DNA from: WHTI01 sp963826105 | GTDB lineage: Bacteria > Actinomycetota > CADDZG01 > WHSQ01 | Length of the DNA: 64,000 nt | Direction: 5' to 3' | NCBI GenBank assembly: GCA_963826105.1 | Contig: CAWGWA010000013.1 | Coordinates: 496,001-560,000 of the forward strand | Shown: in pieces, positions 17,954-29,735 of the stretch | Layout of the letters: each line of letters starts with the position of its first letter | Numbering within the stretch: the stretch's first letter is position 1 | Position numbers and translations under genes: made by a program | The notes under the pieces: model-generated | Databases searched by the model: none | The model's input: only the letters and a program-made list of their open reading frames with translations | What the model was told of the DNA's origin: nothing

Positions 17954-19076
17954 AGTGGCCCCAAGGCATCGCATCGGCGTCTCTTTCGTGCGGGATCAAG
18001 CGCAGCGGACGACCGGATCTCGGCGTTCTGTTGTTCGAGCGACCCGTCCAGTGGGCGGGAGTCTTCACCCAGAACGCGGCTGCCGCTGCGCCGGTTCAGT
18101 GGTCACGGTCACATCTCGGGGCACCGGTGCGCGCACTGGTCGTCAACAGCGGTAACGCCAACGCCTGCACCGGGCCGGCCGGTGATGCCGCGGTCGCAAC
18201 CACGGCAGAGGCGGCTGCGGCGGCCTTCGGTTTGTCTCCCGACGAGATCCTGATCTCCTCGACCGGTCCGATCGGGATGGAGTTGCCGGTCGACAAGATC
18301 GTGGCTGCCCTTCCCAACGTCTCGGGAGCGTTGTCGCCAGGACGTGGAGCCCTTCTTCGAAGCGATCCGTACGACCGACTCGCGGAATGAAGCTCGCCGC
18401 CTCGGGCTCCCTCGTTGGGGTAGCGAAGGGCGCCGCGATGATCGCTCCGAACATGGCAACGATGCTGGCGTTCCTGGCCACCGATGCCCCGATCGAGACG
18501 GATGTCATGCAAGGCCTGCTGGCGGGAGCTGTGAATCGCTCCTTCAACCGCATCTGTATCGACGCGTGCGAGTCGACCAACGACTCCGTCTATCTGTTCT
18601 CAACCGGTAACGGTGCTCCGGTGTCTTTGGATGAGTTCTCGGCCGCACTGGACGATGTGTGCGCAACGCTCGCGGAGCAGATCGTCCGGGATGCCGAGGG
18701 TGGAACGCGTGTCGTCTCGATCGAGGTCAGCGGAGCAGAGGATGAAGAGGCCGCCGCTCTCCTCGGACGAGCGATCGCTGCTTCGGATCTATGGCGTGCG
18801 GCGATACACGGCTCGGACCCCAACTGGGGGCGCGTGCTCTCGGCCATGGGTTCGGTCGATCGTTCGCTGGAGCTCGAGAAGATCTCGGTTTCGATCGGGG
18901 ATGTCGAGGTTTTTGCAACCGGCGCTCCGACCGGCGACATCGAGGCTGCCGCAGCTCAGATGGAGACTGACTTCGGCCTCTCGTGCATCGTGGGCACTGG
19001 GACGGGGACCGCGACCGTGCTGGCCTGCGATCTCACTCCCGACTACGTGAAGCTCAACGCGTTTGGGACGACTTGA
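17950..19076 (+). CDS. argJ: Glutamate N-acetyltransferase/amino-acid acetyltransferase, two frame changes
   Basis: Bifunctional ornithine acetyltransferase that recycles the acetyl group in the cyclic arginine pathway. Conserved parts are VFTQNAAAAAPVQWSR, LVVNSGNANACTGPAGDAA and SSTGPIGMELPVDKI in the first half. The self-cleavage region KGAAMIAPNMATMLAF, where the Thr after Ala is the nucleophile, follows in the second half, with HGSDPNWGRVLSAMG near the C-terminus. The frame shifts near 18335 and again near 18375; the short middle piece reads DVEPFFEAIRTTDSR, exactly the expected linker. Start GTG overlaps the argC stop; the stop overlaps the argB ATG. Confidence 0.93.
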
Positions 19077-19954
19077 TGGATGCCTCGATCGCGTCCAAGA
19101 CGCACGTACTTGCTGAGGCGCTTCCGTGGATCCGTGCGCATCACGGCGCGACCGTGGTGGTGAAGATCGGGGGAGAGGCGCTGGTCGACCCCAAGCAGGC
19201 GGCTTCGGTCGCCGGCGATCTGGCCCTTCTCGCTCTAGTGGGCATGCGACTCGTCGTTGTCCATGGAGGTGGTCCGCAGGTATCCCAAGCGATGGACCTT
19301 GCCGGGCTCGAGCCCTCGTTCGTCGGAGGACTTCGCGTCACTACGCCAGAGTCGATCCACATCGTGAAAAGCGTTCTCATCGGAACCATCAACTTCGAGC
19401 TGGTCGGCCTGCTGAAGAACGCGGGCCTGGCCCCTGTAGGGCTCAGTGGATCCGACGGGGGGCTGCTGAGTGCCGAGGTGACCACCGGCCCGGGTGGCGA
19501 AGACATCGGGATGGTGGGGCGCGTGACCGGCGTGAACGCGTCACTCCTCGATTCATTGCTCGAGGGTGGATACACGCCGGTCGTTGCATCCGTCGCTCCG
19601 GACGGTGAGGGGGCTCCACTCAACGTCAACGCCGACGCGGCCGCGGGAGCGATCGCGGCGGCGATGAAGGCGTCCAAGCTCGTTTACCTGACCAACATCG
19701 AGGGCCTCTACGCGGATCTTGGTGAAGAGGGTTCGTTGATCTCGGAACTCGAGGCCGAGGAACTGCGCTCGCTCCTCCCGCAACTGTCGTCGGGGATGCG
19801 CCCCAAGGCGTCGTCCATCCTCGACGCGCTCGACCAAGGTGTGGACAAGGCCCACATCATCGACGGGCGCGTGGAACATGCCTTGCTGCTCGAGGTCTTC
19901 ACCGATGAAGGAGTTGGGACCCAGGTTCTCGGCTCGGAGTTGGGGATCTCGTGA
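19076..19954 (+). CDS. argB: Acetylglutamate kinase
   Basis: Phosphorylates N-acetylglutamate, usually the arginine-controlled step. It is intact with 292 aa. The nucleotide-binding amino acid kinase fold shows VVVKIGGEAL, LVVVHGGGPQVSQAMDLAGL, LNVNADAAAGAIAAAMKA and LVYLTNIEGLY, followed by LSSGMRPKASSILDAL. The ATG at 19076 overlaps the argJ TGA, giving translational coupling, and the stop overlaps the argD start. Confidence 0.95.
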   Translation: MDASIASKTHVLAEALPWIRAHHGATVVVKIGGEALVDPKQAASVAGDLALLALVGMRLVVVHGGGPQVSQAMDLAGLEPSFVGGLRVTTPESIHIVKSVLIGTINFELVGLLKNAGLAPVGLSGSDGGLLSAEVTTGPGGEDIGMVGRVTGVNASLLDSLLEGGYTPVVASVAPDGEGAPLNVNADAAAGAIAAAMKASKLVYLTNIEGLYADLGEEGSLISELEAEELRSLLPQLSSGMRPKASSILDALDQGVDKAHIIDGRVEHALLLEVFTDEGVGTQVLGSELGIS

Positions 19955-21109
19955 TGGTCGCCGTGCTCGATGACGTAACGATGCCGACCTACCGAAGGTG
20001 GCCGGTGGAGTTCCTGACCGGAGAGGGTGCGTGGCTCCGGGACTCCTCCGGAGATCGCTACCTCGATCTCATGGCTGGGATCGCGGTCGCGAGCATCGGA
20101 CACTGCCACCCGAAGGTAACCGCTGCGATCGCCTACCAGGCGGCATCGCTCGTCCACGTCTCGAACCTTTACCTGACGCGTCCGCAAGCGGAACTCGCCG
20201 GACGTCTGGCGGACATCACCGGCGGGATGAAAGCGTTCTTCGGGAACTCGGGGGCCGAGGCCGTCGAGTGCGCGATCAAGCTCGCGCGCCGGTGGGGTGG
20301 GTCGAAGCGGTCGATCATCGCGGCCGAGAAAGGATTCCACGGCCGCACGCTCGGCGCCCTCGCGGCGACCGGGCAACCCGAGAAGCAGGAGCCGTTCGCG
20401 CCACTGCCGCTCGGGTTCGAGCACGTTCCTTACGACGACATCCCCGCCCTTGAAGAAGCGCTCGGCGACGAGGTGTGCGCAGTGATCCTCGAAGTGATCC
20501 AGGGCGAGGCCGGCGTGATCGTTCCCCAGTCCGGCTACCTCACCGAGGTTCGCCGGCTGTGCGACCGAGGCCGGCGTGCTGCTCATCCTCGATGAGATCC
20601 AGACCGGCCTTGGTCGAACGGGCCGACTCTTCGCCTACGAACATGAGGGCGTCGTTCCCGACATCCTCTGCCTCGGCAAGGCACTGGCCGGGGGTCTGCC
20701 GATGGGGGCATGCCTCGCGCGACCCGAGATCGCCGAGGCGTTCCAACTCGGAGACCACGGCTCCACTTTTGGCGGGGGGCCGGTGCCATCGTCGGCCGCG
20801 ATCGCCGTCCTCGAGGTGATCGAGGAGGAGGGTCTGTGCGAGCGCGCCCAGGTTGGCGGCGAGCGTTTGATGAAGGGTCTGATGGCGATCGCTCCCGAGG
20901 GATCGGTCGTGCGAGGGATGGGGGCGATGATCGGTCTTGAGTTGCCGGATGGGGGAGCGAGATCGGTAGCCGAGGCCTGTCTCGAGCGCAAGGTCCTCGT
21001 TAACGACATCGGTGACAACGTGATCAGGTTCGTCCCCCCGCTGGTGATATCTGACGATGAGATCGATCAGGGACTAGGGATACTCGAGGAGGTCTTCGAT
21101 GCGATCTGA
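19951..21109 (+). CDS. argD: Acetylornithine aminotransferase, one frame change near 20570
   Basis: PLP-dependent transaminase forming N-acetylornithine. Landmarks are YLDLMAGIAVASIGHCHP, FFGNSGAEAVECAIKLAR and GFHGRTLGALAATGQ in the first frame. LLILDEIQTGLGRTGRLFAYEH and the PLP lysine region DILCLGKALAGGLPMGA follow in the second. The two frames overlap at 20576-20595 and are joined by one base near 20570, within the CDRGRR/CTEAGV stretch. About 385 codons, normal length. GTG 19951 or ATG 19954 is the start. The end overlaps argR by 11 bases. Confidence 0.93.
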
Positions 21110-21575
21110 TCGGAAGCGAGATCTGTTGCGCATCCTTCACACCGGAAAGGCGTCGAGCCAGAAGGACATCGTCGACGCGTTGCGCGCGGCGGGCCATGAG
21201 GTTACTCAAGCGACCGTGTCGCGCGATCTGCGCGAGGTTGGGGCCACGAAGATCCGATCCGGCAACGAGTTCGTGTACCTGCTGCCGGACGAACTCGGTC
21301 GTGCCCATGGGAGCGACCTGATGATCCGGAACCTCGAGCGCACACTCGACGAGTTCTCACTCGACGTTCGCGCCGCAAATTCACTCGTCATCGTCCTGAC
21401 CGCACCGGGCCATGGTTCGGCGGTCGCACGTGCGATCGATCTCTCAGGACTGGATGACGTCGTCGGCACGGTTGCCGGCGATGACACGATCTTCGTTGCA
21501 ACGCCCTCACCCGACCACGCCGCCAGGCTCGCGTCCACATGGTCGCGTGACCAAGAACAAGAAGAGGAGATGTAG
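21099..21575 (+). CDS. argR: Arginine repressor
   Basis: Arginine-sensing transcriptional regulator, 158 aa and intact. The N-terminal winged helix contains SSQKDIVDALRAAGHEVTQ and the family signature ATVSRDLRE. The C-terminal part with PGHGSAVARAIDLSG and VVGTVAGDDTIFVA is the oligomerisation and arginine-binding domain. It lies within the operon it is expected to control, between argD and argG; argF, often at this place in actinobacteria, is missing. A candidate operator lies before argC. Confidence 0.95.
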   Translation: MRSDRKRDLLRILHTGKASSQKDIVDALRAAGHEVTQATVSRDLREVGATKIRSGNEFVYLLPDELGRAHGSDLMIRNLERTLDEFSLDVRAANSLVIVLTAPGHGSAVARAIDLSGLDDVVGTVAGDDTIFVATPSPDHAARLASTWSRDQEQEEEM

Positions 21576-22766
21576 ATGACGAACAAGAAGGTCGTGCTCG
21601 CGTACTCCGGGGGCCTCGACACGTCCGTAGCCATCCCGTGGTTGAAGGAGCAGGGATACGACGTGATCGCTGCGGCGGTCGACGTGGGTCAGCCGGGCGA
21701 TCTCGAAGGGGCGATCGAGAGGGGCTCGACCCTCGGGGCGATCGAGTCCCGGTTGGTCGATGCGCGCTCCGAGTTCGTCTCCGGGTACCTCCTGCCGGCG
21801 CTGAAGATGAACGCCCTCTACCAGGGCCGCTATCCGCTCGTGTCTGCGCTGTCTCGCCCATTGATCTCGAAGGTCCTGGTCGACATCGCCAAGGAGACCG
21901 GAGCGACCGCGGTCGCTCACGGGTGCACCGGCAAGGGCAACGACCAGGTTCGTTTCGAGGTCTCGTTATCGACACTTGCTCCCGACATCGAGGTGCTGGC
22001 GCCGGTGAGGGACTGGGGCATGAACCGCGAGCAGACGATCGCGTATGCGAACGAGCGTGGACTGCCGATCACCAGCACGAAGTCGTCGCCTTACTCGATC
22101 GACGAGAACGTTTGGGGTCGGAGCATCGAGTGCGGTGTGCTCGAAGACCCGTGGGAGGTTCCTCCCGCGGACATCTACGAGCTGACTTCCGGCGACGCCC
22201 AGGGGCCGGGCGAGATGATCGTCGGGTTCGAGTCCGGCATCCCTGTCTCGATCGACGGCGAGTCGGTTACCCCTCTGAACGCGATCGAGGCCGCGGGCAA
22301 GATCGCCGGAAGCTACGGGTTCGGCCGCATCGACATGGTCGAGGACCGTCTCGTCGGGATCAAGAGCCGCGAGATCTACGAGGCCCCGGCGGCGCTGTCG
22401 TTGATCACCGCGCACCGCGATCTCGAAGGACTCACCCTCGAGCGCTCGGTAGCGCGCGAGAAGCGTCACCTCGAGCTCAAGTGGGCCGAACTCGTCTACG
22501 AGGGCCTGTGGTTCTCTCCGCTCCGCGTCGCTCTTGATGCGTTCGCCGATTCAACCCAGGTGCCCGTCTCCGGCGAGGTCAAGCTCTCGTTCTTCTCCGG
22601 CGGGTGCGCCCCGACCGCCCGTCGGTCGGACAAGTCCCTCTACGACTTCAATCTCGCGACCTACGATGACGGCGACGTCTTCGACCAGTCCGATGCAGCC
22701 GGGTTCGTGCGGCTGTGGGGGATGCCGACCCGTAATTGGTCGAAGGTGAACGGCCCGGGGATCTAG
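21576..22766 (+). CDS. argG: Argininosuccinate synthase
   Basis: ATP-dependent ligation of citrulline and aspartate. It is intact with 396 aa. The pyrophosphatase-type P-loop VVLAYSGGLDTSVAIPWL opens the protein, followed by HGCTGKGNDQVRFE and STKSSPYSIDENVWGRSIECG, all family hallmarks. It starts one base after the argR stop with an AGAAGAGGAG purine run inside the argR end as ribosome site. The next gene, argH, follows immediately. Confidence 0.96.
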   Translation: MTNKKVVLAYSGGLDTSVAIPWLKEQGYDVIAAAVDVGQPGDLEGAIERGSTLGAIESRLVDARSEFVSGYLLPALKMNALYQGRYPLVSALSRPLISKVLVDIAKETGATAVAHGCTGKGNDQVRFEVSLSTLAPDIEVLAPVRDWGMNREQTIAYANERGLPITSTKSSPYSIDENVWGRSIECGVLEDPWEVPPADIYELTSGDAQGPGEMIVGFESGIPVSIDGESVTPLNAIEAAGKIAGSYGFGRIDMVEDRLVGIKSREIYEAPAALSLITAHRDLEGLTLERSVAREKRHLELKWAELVYEGLWFSPLRVALDAFADSTQVPVSGEVKLSFFSGGCAPTARRSDKSLYDFNLATYDDGDVFDQSDAAGFVRLWGMPTRNWSKVNGPGI

Positions 22767-24134
22767 TTGCCGCACATGTGGGGTGGTCGCTTCGGCGCCG
22801 GTCCGGATCCTGAGATGTTCGTCCTCACAAGGTCGACCGATGTCGACATCGTGCTGCTCGGTGCCGACGCGGCCGCGACGAAGGCGCACGCTCGGGTGCT
22901 CGCGAAGGCCGTCCTCCTGTCGGCGGATGAAGTGGATGCGATAGATGGAGTGCTCGACGAGCTCGTCCGGCGGTGGGGGATCGGGGAGCTCCTCCTGGCC
23001 CCTGAGGACGAGGACGTTCACTCTCTCGTTGAGCGCACCCTGACCGAGGCACTGGGGGAGACCGGCCGCAAGGTCCATGCCGGACGCAGCCGCAACGACC
23101 TCGTCGCGGCCGACGTGCGTCTCTATAGCAAGGACGCGGCGATCGCCCTCGCCGACGCGGTGAAGGGGTTGATCACCGCGCTTGCGGACCGGGCCGAGGC
23201 ACATACCGAGACGGTGATGCCCGGCTTCACCCACGTGCAGCCGGCGCAGCCGATATCGGTCGGTTTCCACCTCGCGGCGCACGGCTTCGCTTTCCTCCGG
23301 GACCTCTCTCGGATCGAGCGTGCCGGGGGGGCCGCCGATGTGAACGTCCTGGGGGCCGGTGCCCTGGCGGGCACGACCCTCCCGCTCGATGCCACGATCG
23401 CGACCGCGGAACTCGGTTTCGGGGCGACCTTCGACAACGCGATGGATGCGGTTTCCGATAGGGACTTCGTCTGCGACATGCTTTACGCGACGTCTTTGCT
23501 CGGCGTTCATCTGTCGCGCCTCGCGGAGGAGATCGTCCTGTGGGCGTCGCCCGCGTTCGGCTTTGCTCGGGTCCCCGACGAATGGTCGACCGGCTCGAGC
23601 ATGATGCCGCAGAAGCGCAACCCCGATATGGCCGAGCTGATCCGGGGCCGCGCCGCGCCGGCGATCGGCGACCTCACCTCCATGCTGGTGCTCCTCAAAG
23701 GACTTCCCTTGGCTTACGACCGCGACCTGCAGGAGGACAAGGAGCTCCTGTTCCGCTCGGTGGATCGGGCGCTTGGCTGCGTGCAGGGGATGACCGCGAT
23801 GATCGGGGGCCTGAAGTTCGACGAGGCCCGCCTCGCTGCCGCTGCCGAGAAGGGAGCGATGTGGGCGACCGACCTCGCCGAGATCCTCGTAACGCGCGGC
23901 GTGCCCTTCAGAGAGGCTCACGAGATCGTCGGCGGTGTGGTCGCAGTGCTCGAGAATTCGGGCACGGTGCTCGACGATGACCTCCTTGGACGAGTGCACG
24001 ATGCTTTCGTCCCGGGCGACGCCGTCCTGATCGATCCAGACCGTGGCATGCGGGCCAGGATCTCCCACGGAGCCACCGCTCCAGCACGTGTCGCCGAACA
24101 GATCGAAGCTTTGAGGGATCGGATCAAGTCCTAG
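22767..24134 (+). CDS. argH: Argininosuccinate lyase
   Basis: Splits argininosuccinate into arginine and fumarate, the last step of the pathway. It is intact with 455 aa. MWGGRF near the N-terminus, EDVHSLVERTLTEALGETGRKVHAGRSRND, GFTHVQPAQPIS and the superfamily signature GSSMMPQKRNP are all present. The start is TTG at 22767, directly after the argG stop. It is the last gene of the arg cluster. Confidence 0.96.
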   Translation: MPHMWGGRFGAGPDPEMFVLTRSTDVDIVLLGADAAATKAHARVLAKAVLLSADEVDAIDGVLDELVRRWGIGELLLAPEDEDVHSLVERTLTEALGETGRKVHAGRSRNDLVAADVRLYSKDAAIALADAVKGLITALADRAEAHTETVMPGFTHVQPAQPISVGFHLAAHGFAFLRDLSRIERAGGAADVNVLGAGALAGTTLPLDATIATAELGFGATFDNAMDAVSDRDFVCDMLYATSLLGVHLSRLAEEIVLWASPAFGFARVPDEWSTGSSMMPQKRNPDMAELIRGRAAPAIGDLTSMLVLLKGLPLAYDRDLQEDKELLFRSVDRALGCVQGMTAMIGGLKFDEARLAAAAEKGAMWATDLAEILVTRGVPFREAHEIVGGVVAVLENSGTVLDDDLLGRVHDAFVPGDAVLIDPDRGMRARISHGATAPARVAEQIEALRDRIKS

Positions 24135-24209
24135 CTTCACGGCGATGAGTTTCGGCCCACGTTCCAGTCTCTATCTACGTCAGATCGGCCCGAACCCGAG
24201 GAAGGCATC

Positions 24210-24788
24210 ATGACTACTACATACACCTTCGACGTCTTCTCCAGTCTCGACGGGTACGGCGCCCACAGCGGAGACTGGGGCGGCTACTGGGGCAAGCAAG
24301 GCCCCGAGTTTCTCGAGCGACGCTTCGCCTTGTTCGAGGAGGCGCAGCGGATGGTCTTCGGAGCCAACACGTATCGTGCGCACGCGCAGATGCTGGCCAA
24401 GAGCGCCGAGGGGGACGAGGTCCGTGACCAATGGGTCATGCGAATGAGGAACCTACCGGCAACGGTCGTGTCGACGACCCTGGAAGAACCCCTCGACTGG
24501 CCGGACGCGACTCTTGTGAGCGGCGACCCCGTCGATGTTGTCGCGCGGCTTAAGGAGGAGTCTGGGGTGCCGTTGCGCTCGCACGGCAGCCTGTCGTTGA
24601 ACCGGGCGCTGATGGCCGCCGGTCTGGTCGACCTCGTCCAGGTGACGCTCTTCCCCGTCATCACCGGCCAGACCGGGGAGGACCCGATCTTCCAGGGAGG
24701 GTCCGACTTCGACCTCGAGCTGATCGATCACCGGACGCTCGACCGCAACACCCAAGAGCTCATCTACCGGCCCACCTTGCATGTTTGA
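24210..24788 (+). CDS. Dihydrofolate reductase-like (RibD C-terminal domain) protein
   Basis: Intact 192-aa protein of the RibD-C/DHFR-fold family, common in actinobacteria. The signatures are TYTFDVFSSLDGYGA at the start, MVFGANTYRA, VVSTTLEEPLDWPDATLVSG and the end GLVDLVQVTLFPVITGQTGEDPIF. Members probably use NADPH, but most have no known substrate. GAGGAAGG lies 6 bases upstream of the ATG. A second member of the family lies on the other side of the rRNA genes at 28776. Confidence 0.82.
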   Translation: MTTTYTFDVFSSLDGYGAHSGDWGGYWGKQGPEFLERRFALFEEAQRMVFGANTYRAHAQMLAKSAEGDEVRDQWVMRMRNLPATVVSTTLEEPLDWPDATLVSGDPVDVVARLKEESGVPLRSHGSLSLNRALMAAGLVDLVQVTLFPVITGQTGEDPIFQGGSDFDLELIDHRTLDRNTQELIYRPTLHV

Positions 24789-24830
24789 CACTCCCCGGAT
24801 CCGAAGTCTGGAGCCAACCTCTCACCCGAG

Positions 24831-24859
24831 TTGACCGCCTCCCCAGGCGTGGCTAGAAT
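24831..24859 (+). promoter_or_regulatory. Sigma-70 promoter of the 23S-5S unit
   Basis: TTGACC (24831-24836), a 17-base spacer, then TAGAAT (24854-24859): close to the vegetative consensus with ideal spacing. The predicted transcript starts near 24866, and its first bases (24867-24878) pair with the sequence after 23S rRNA, which supports this as the real rRNA promoter. Confidence 0.82.
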
Positions 24860-24866
24860 GCGTGAG

Positions 24867-24878
24867 CTGTTCAGGACG
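24867..24878 (+). other. 5' arm of the pre-23S processing stem
   Basis: CTGTTCAGGACG is perfectly complementary to CGTCCTGAACAG at 28490-28501, after the 23S gene. AGAAA just after it can pair with TTTCT before the other arm. Such a stem enclosing 23S is the usual RNase III processing site. It shows that the promoter just upstream serves the 23S gene. Confidence 0.8.
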
Positions 24879-24957
24879 AGAAAGGAATCGATCCTTGCTG
24901 AAGACCCATGGGGAGTGCCTCTAGCTCGGTCAACGCGACCACGCACGAGGTACACGC

Positions 24958-24990
24958 CCGCCGGCAGAAGCTCAGCCGGCGGATTTTTTT
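24958..24990 (+). terminator. Intrinsic-terminator-like hairpin within the 23S leader
   Basis: CCGCCGGC, a 9-base loop, GCCGGCGG, then A and seven T. It fits a rho-independent terminator pointing along + and lies between the rRNA promoter and the mature 23S 5' end. It may attenuate rRNA transcription or end a short leader RNA of about 125 nt; rRNA antitermination would have to override it. Confidence 0.7.
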
Positions 24991-25037
24991 GCCCCAGAAA
25001 CGCCTTCAGGTCAGGGGAGATCCTTCCTCAGAAGCAC

Positions 25038-25048
25038 CTTGGAAACTC
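25038..25048 (+). promoter_or_regulatory. boxA-like antitermination element before 23S
   Basis: CTTGGAAACTC followed by CATAGCG resembles the actinobacterial boxA context before 23S (CTTGAGAACTC...CAGCG), where NusB/S10 load for rRNA antitermination. Match by eye only; it lies after the terminator-like hairpin. Confidence 0.4.
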
Positions 25049-25070
25049 CATAGCGAGCGCGAGCATCTAT

Positions 25071-28447
<3,377 letters not shown>

Positions 28448-28489
28448 TCGCTCGCGCTCGCTCTGGAGCGTTCAAGGTTGTTTCTTGAG

Positions 28490-28501
28490 CGTCCTGAACA
28501 G
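28490..28501 (+). other. 3' arm of the pre-23S processing stem
   Basis: CGTCCTGAACAG, the exact complement of 24867-24878. It lies between the 23S 3' end and 5S rRNA, so the double-stranded stem would enclose the whole 23S precursor including the intron. Confidence 0.8.
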
Positions 28502-28543
28502 GGCACCAGTCTCTTTCGAGAGACACATGACAATCGAATAGTT

Positions 28544-28660
28544 TTCGGTGGCTATAGCGGAGGGGTCACACCTGGCTCCATTCCGAACCCAGCAGTTAAG
28601 CCCTCCAGCGCCGATGGTACTGCCCTGGAGACGGGGTGGGAGAGTAGGACGCCGCCGGAT
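28544..28660 (+). rRNA. rrf: 5S ribosomal RNA
   Basis: The 5' end TCGGTGGCTATAGCGG pairs with the 3' end ACGCCGCCGG. Inside are TCCATTCCGAACCCAG, TTAAGCC, GCGCCGATGGTACTGC and GGGAGAGTAGGAC, all 5S hallmarks. About 117 bases. It follows the 23S gene in the same transcript and precedes a terminator hairpin. Ends are accurate to a few bases. Confidence 0.95.
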
Positions 28661-28671
28661 TTTTCCTAGGA

Positions 28672-28695
28672 GAAGCCGCCTTTCGGGGCGGCTTC
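28672..28695 (+). terminator. Terminator after 5S rRNA
   Basis: Strong hairpin GAAGCCGCC - TTTCGG - GGCGGCTTC with a weak T-rich tail (TTCGCGTTC). Its place 12 bases after 5S marks the end of the rRNA transcript. Confidence 0.7.
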
Positions 28696-28775
28696 TTCGC
28701 GTTCGAACGACCGATGAGATTCGCGCCTCGGGACGGTCATAAGAGAAGGCTCACCACGACAGAAGGGGCGAACCC

Positions 28776-29393
28776 ATGAAGCTGACGACCACCACGAACG
28801 TCTCCGTGGACGGAGTGATGCAGGGGCTCGGGGGGCCGGATGAGGATCGCAGGGGCGGTTTCGAGCGCGGCGGATGGGCCCTCCCGCTGTTCAACGTCGA
28901 CGTCGAGGGCACGGATTACCTCAGCCAGGTCTACGCGCGCGCCGACGCGTTCCTCTTCGGCCGGCGGACCTACGAGATCTTCGCCGGGTCGTGGGGCGCG
29001 TGGCCGGATCCGGGTGACAGCCCGATCTGGACGGCATTGAACACACGGCCTAAGTACGTGGCATCGACCACGCTCACCGACCCGCAGTGGGCGGACACGA
29101 CCGTCCTCTCGGGAGAGCTAGCACTGGACATCGCCGAACTGAAAGCCACGCCGGGGGGTGAGCTGCAGGTGCACGGCAGCGGCGCGCTGGTTCGCTGGCT
29201 GCTCGACAACGAACTGGTCGACGAGATCACCCTGCTCACCTATCCCATGGTCATCGGCCAGGGCACGCGGCTGTTCCCCGACAGCGGCACTGACTCAGCG
29301 CTTGAGCTGGTCGATTCGCGCGCCACCTCGAAGGGCGTAACGATCCAGGTCTACCGGCCCACCGGGCGCCCGGAGTACGCAACCGCAGACTGA
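28776..29393 (+). CDS. Dihydrofolate reductase-like (RibD C-terminal domain) protein
   Basis: Intact 205-aa RibD-C family protein. KLTTTTNVSVDGVMQG at the N-terminus, FLFGRRTYEIFAGSWG, KYVASTTLTDPQWADTTVLSG, LQVHGSGALVRWLLDNELVDEITLLTYPMVIGQGTRLFP are the characteristic segments. It is more typical of the family than the one at 24210 and not a close copy of it. NADPH use is likely; the substrate is unknown. An AAGGGGCGAA stretch precedes the ATG. Confidence 0.88.
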   Translation: MKLTTTTNVSVDGVMQGLGGPDEDRRGGFERGGWALPLFNVDVEGTDYLSQVYARADAFLFGRRTYEIFAGSWGAWPDPGDSPIWTALNTRPKYVASTTLTDPQWADTTVLSGELALDIAELKATPGGELQVHGSGALVRWLLDNELVDEITLLTYPMVIGQGTRLFPDSGTDSALELVDSRATSKGVTIQVYRPTGRPEYATAD

Positions 29394-29480
29394 TGCAGGT
29401 GTCTTGATTTCGACGTCCAACCTCCCCACAAGCGAGCCAGCCCGCTCGCTCATGTCCGATTAGTGGGGAGGAACCCTGCA

Positions 29481-29663
29481 ATGAAGCGTGTTCGATCCAT
29501 CCTGGCGGCCGTGGCCGTGTTCTCGTCGCTTTGGGTCGTAGCCCCGAGCCCGGCCAGTGCCTGCGACAAGAACCCGTGCCAGCCCGTGTGTCACATAAAC
29601 CCGCCGGCGGTGCACGAGAACGGGACGGTCACGATCGACGACCTGATCGAGTGCTACTACTAG
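29481..29663 (+). CDS. Small secreted Cys-rich protein, 60 aa
   Basis: Signal peptide: MKRVRS, a hydrophobic core ILAAVAVFSSLWVVA, then a likely cut after PSPASA. The mature part of about 35 residues begins CDKNPCQPVCHINPP and has a further Cys near the end (IDDLIECYY), four in all, so two disulfides are possible. GGGGAGGAA lies about 8 bases before the ATG at 29481, which favours it over an earlier in-frame GTG. No family recognised. The mature Cys directly after ASA is not a classical lipobox. Confidence 0.7.
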   Translation: MKRVRSILAAVAVFSSLWVVAPSPASACDKNPCQPVCHINPPAVHENGTVTIDDLIECYY

Positions 29664-29735
29664 GCTGAACCAAGCGGACCACCCTGAACCTGGGGCCCCT
29701 ACGGGGGCCCCGAAGCGCGCGGGTAGGGTGGTGCG

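Noticed and set aside
22551..24140. A 529-codon antisense frame over argH
   Set aside because: It is a mirror of the well-supported argH coding frame in GC-rich DNA and has no recognisable domain.
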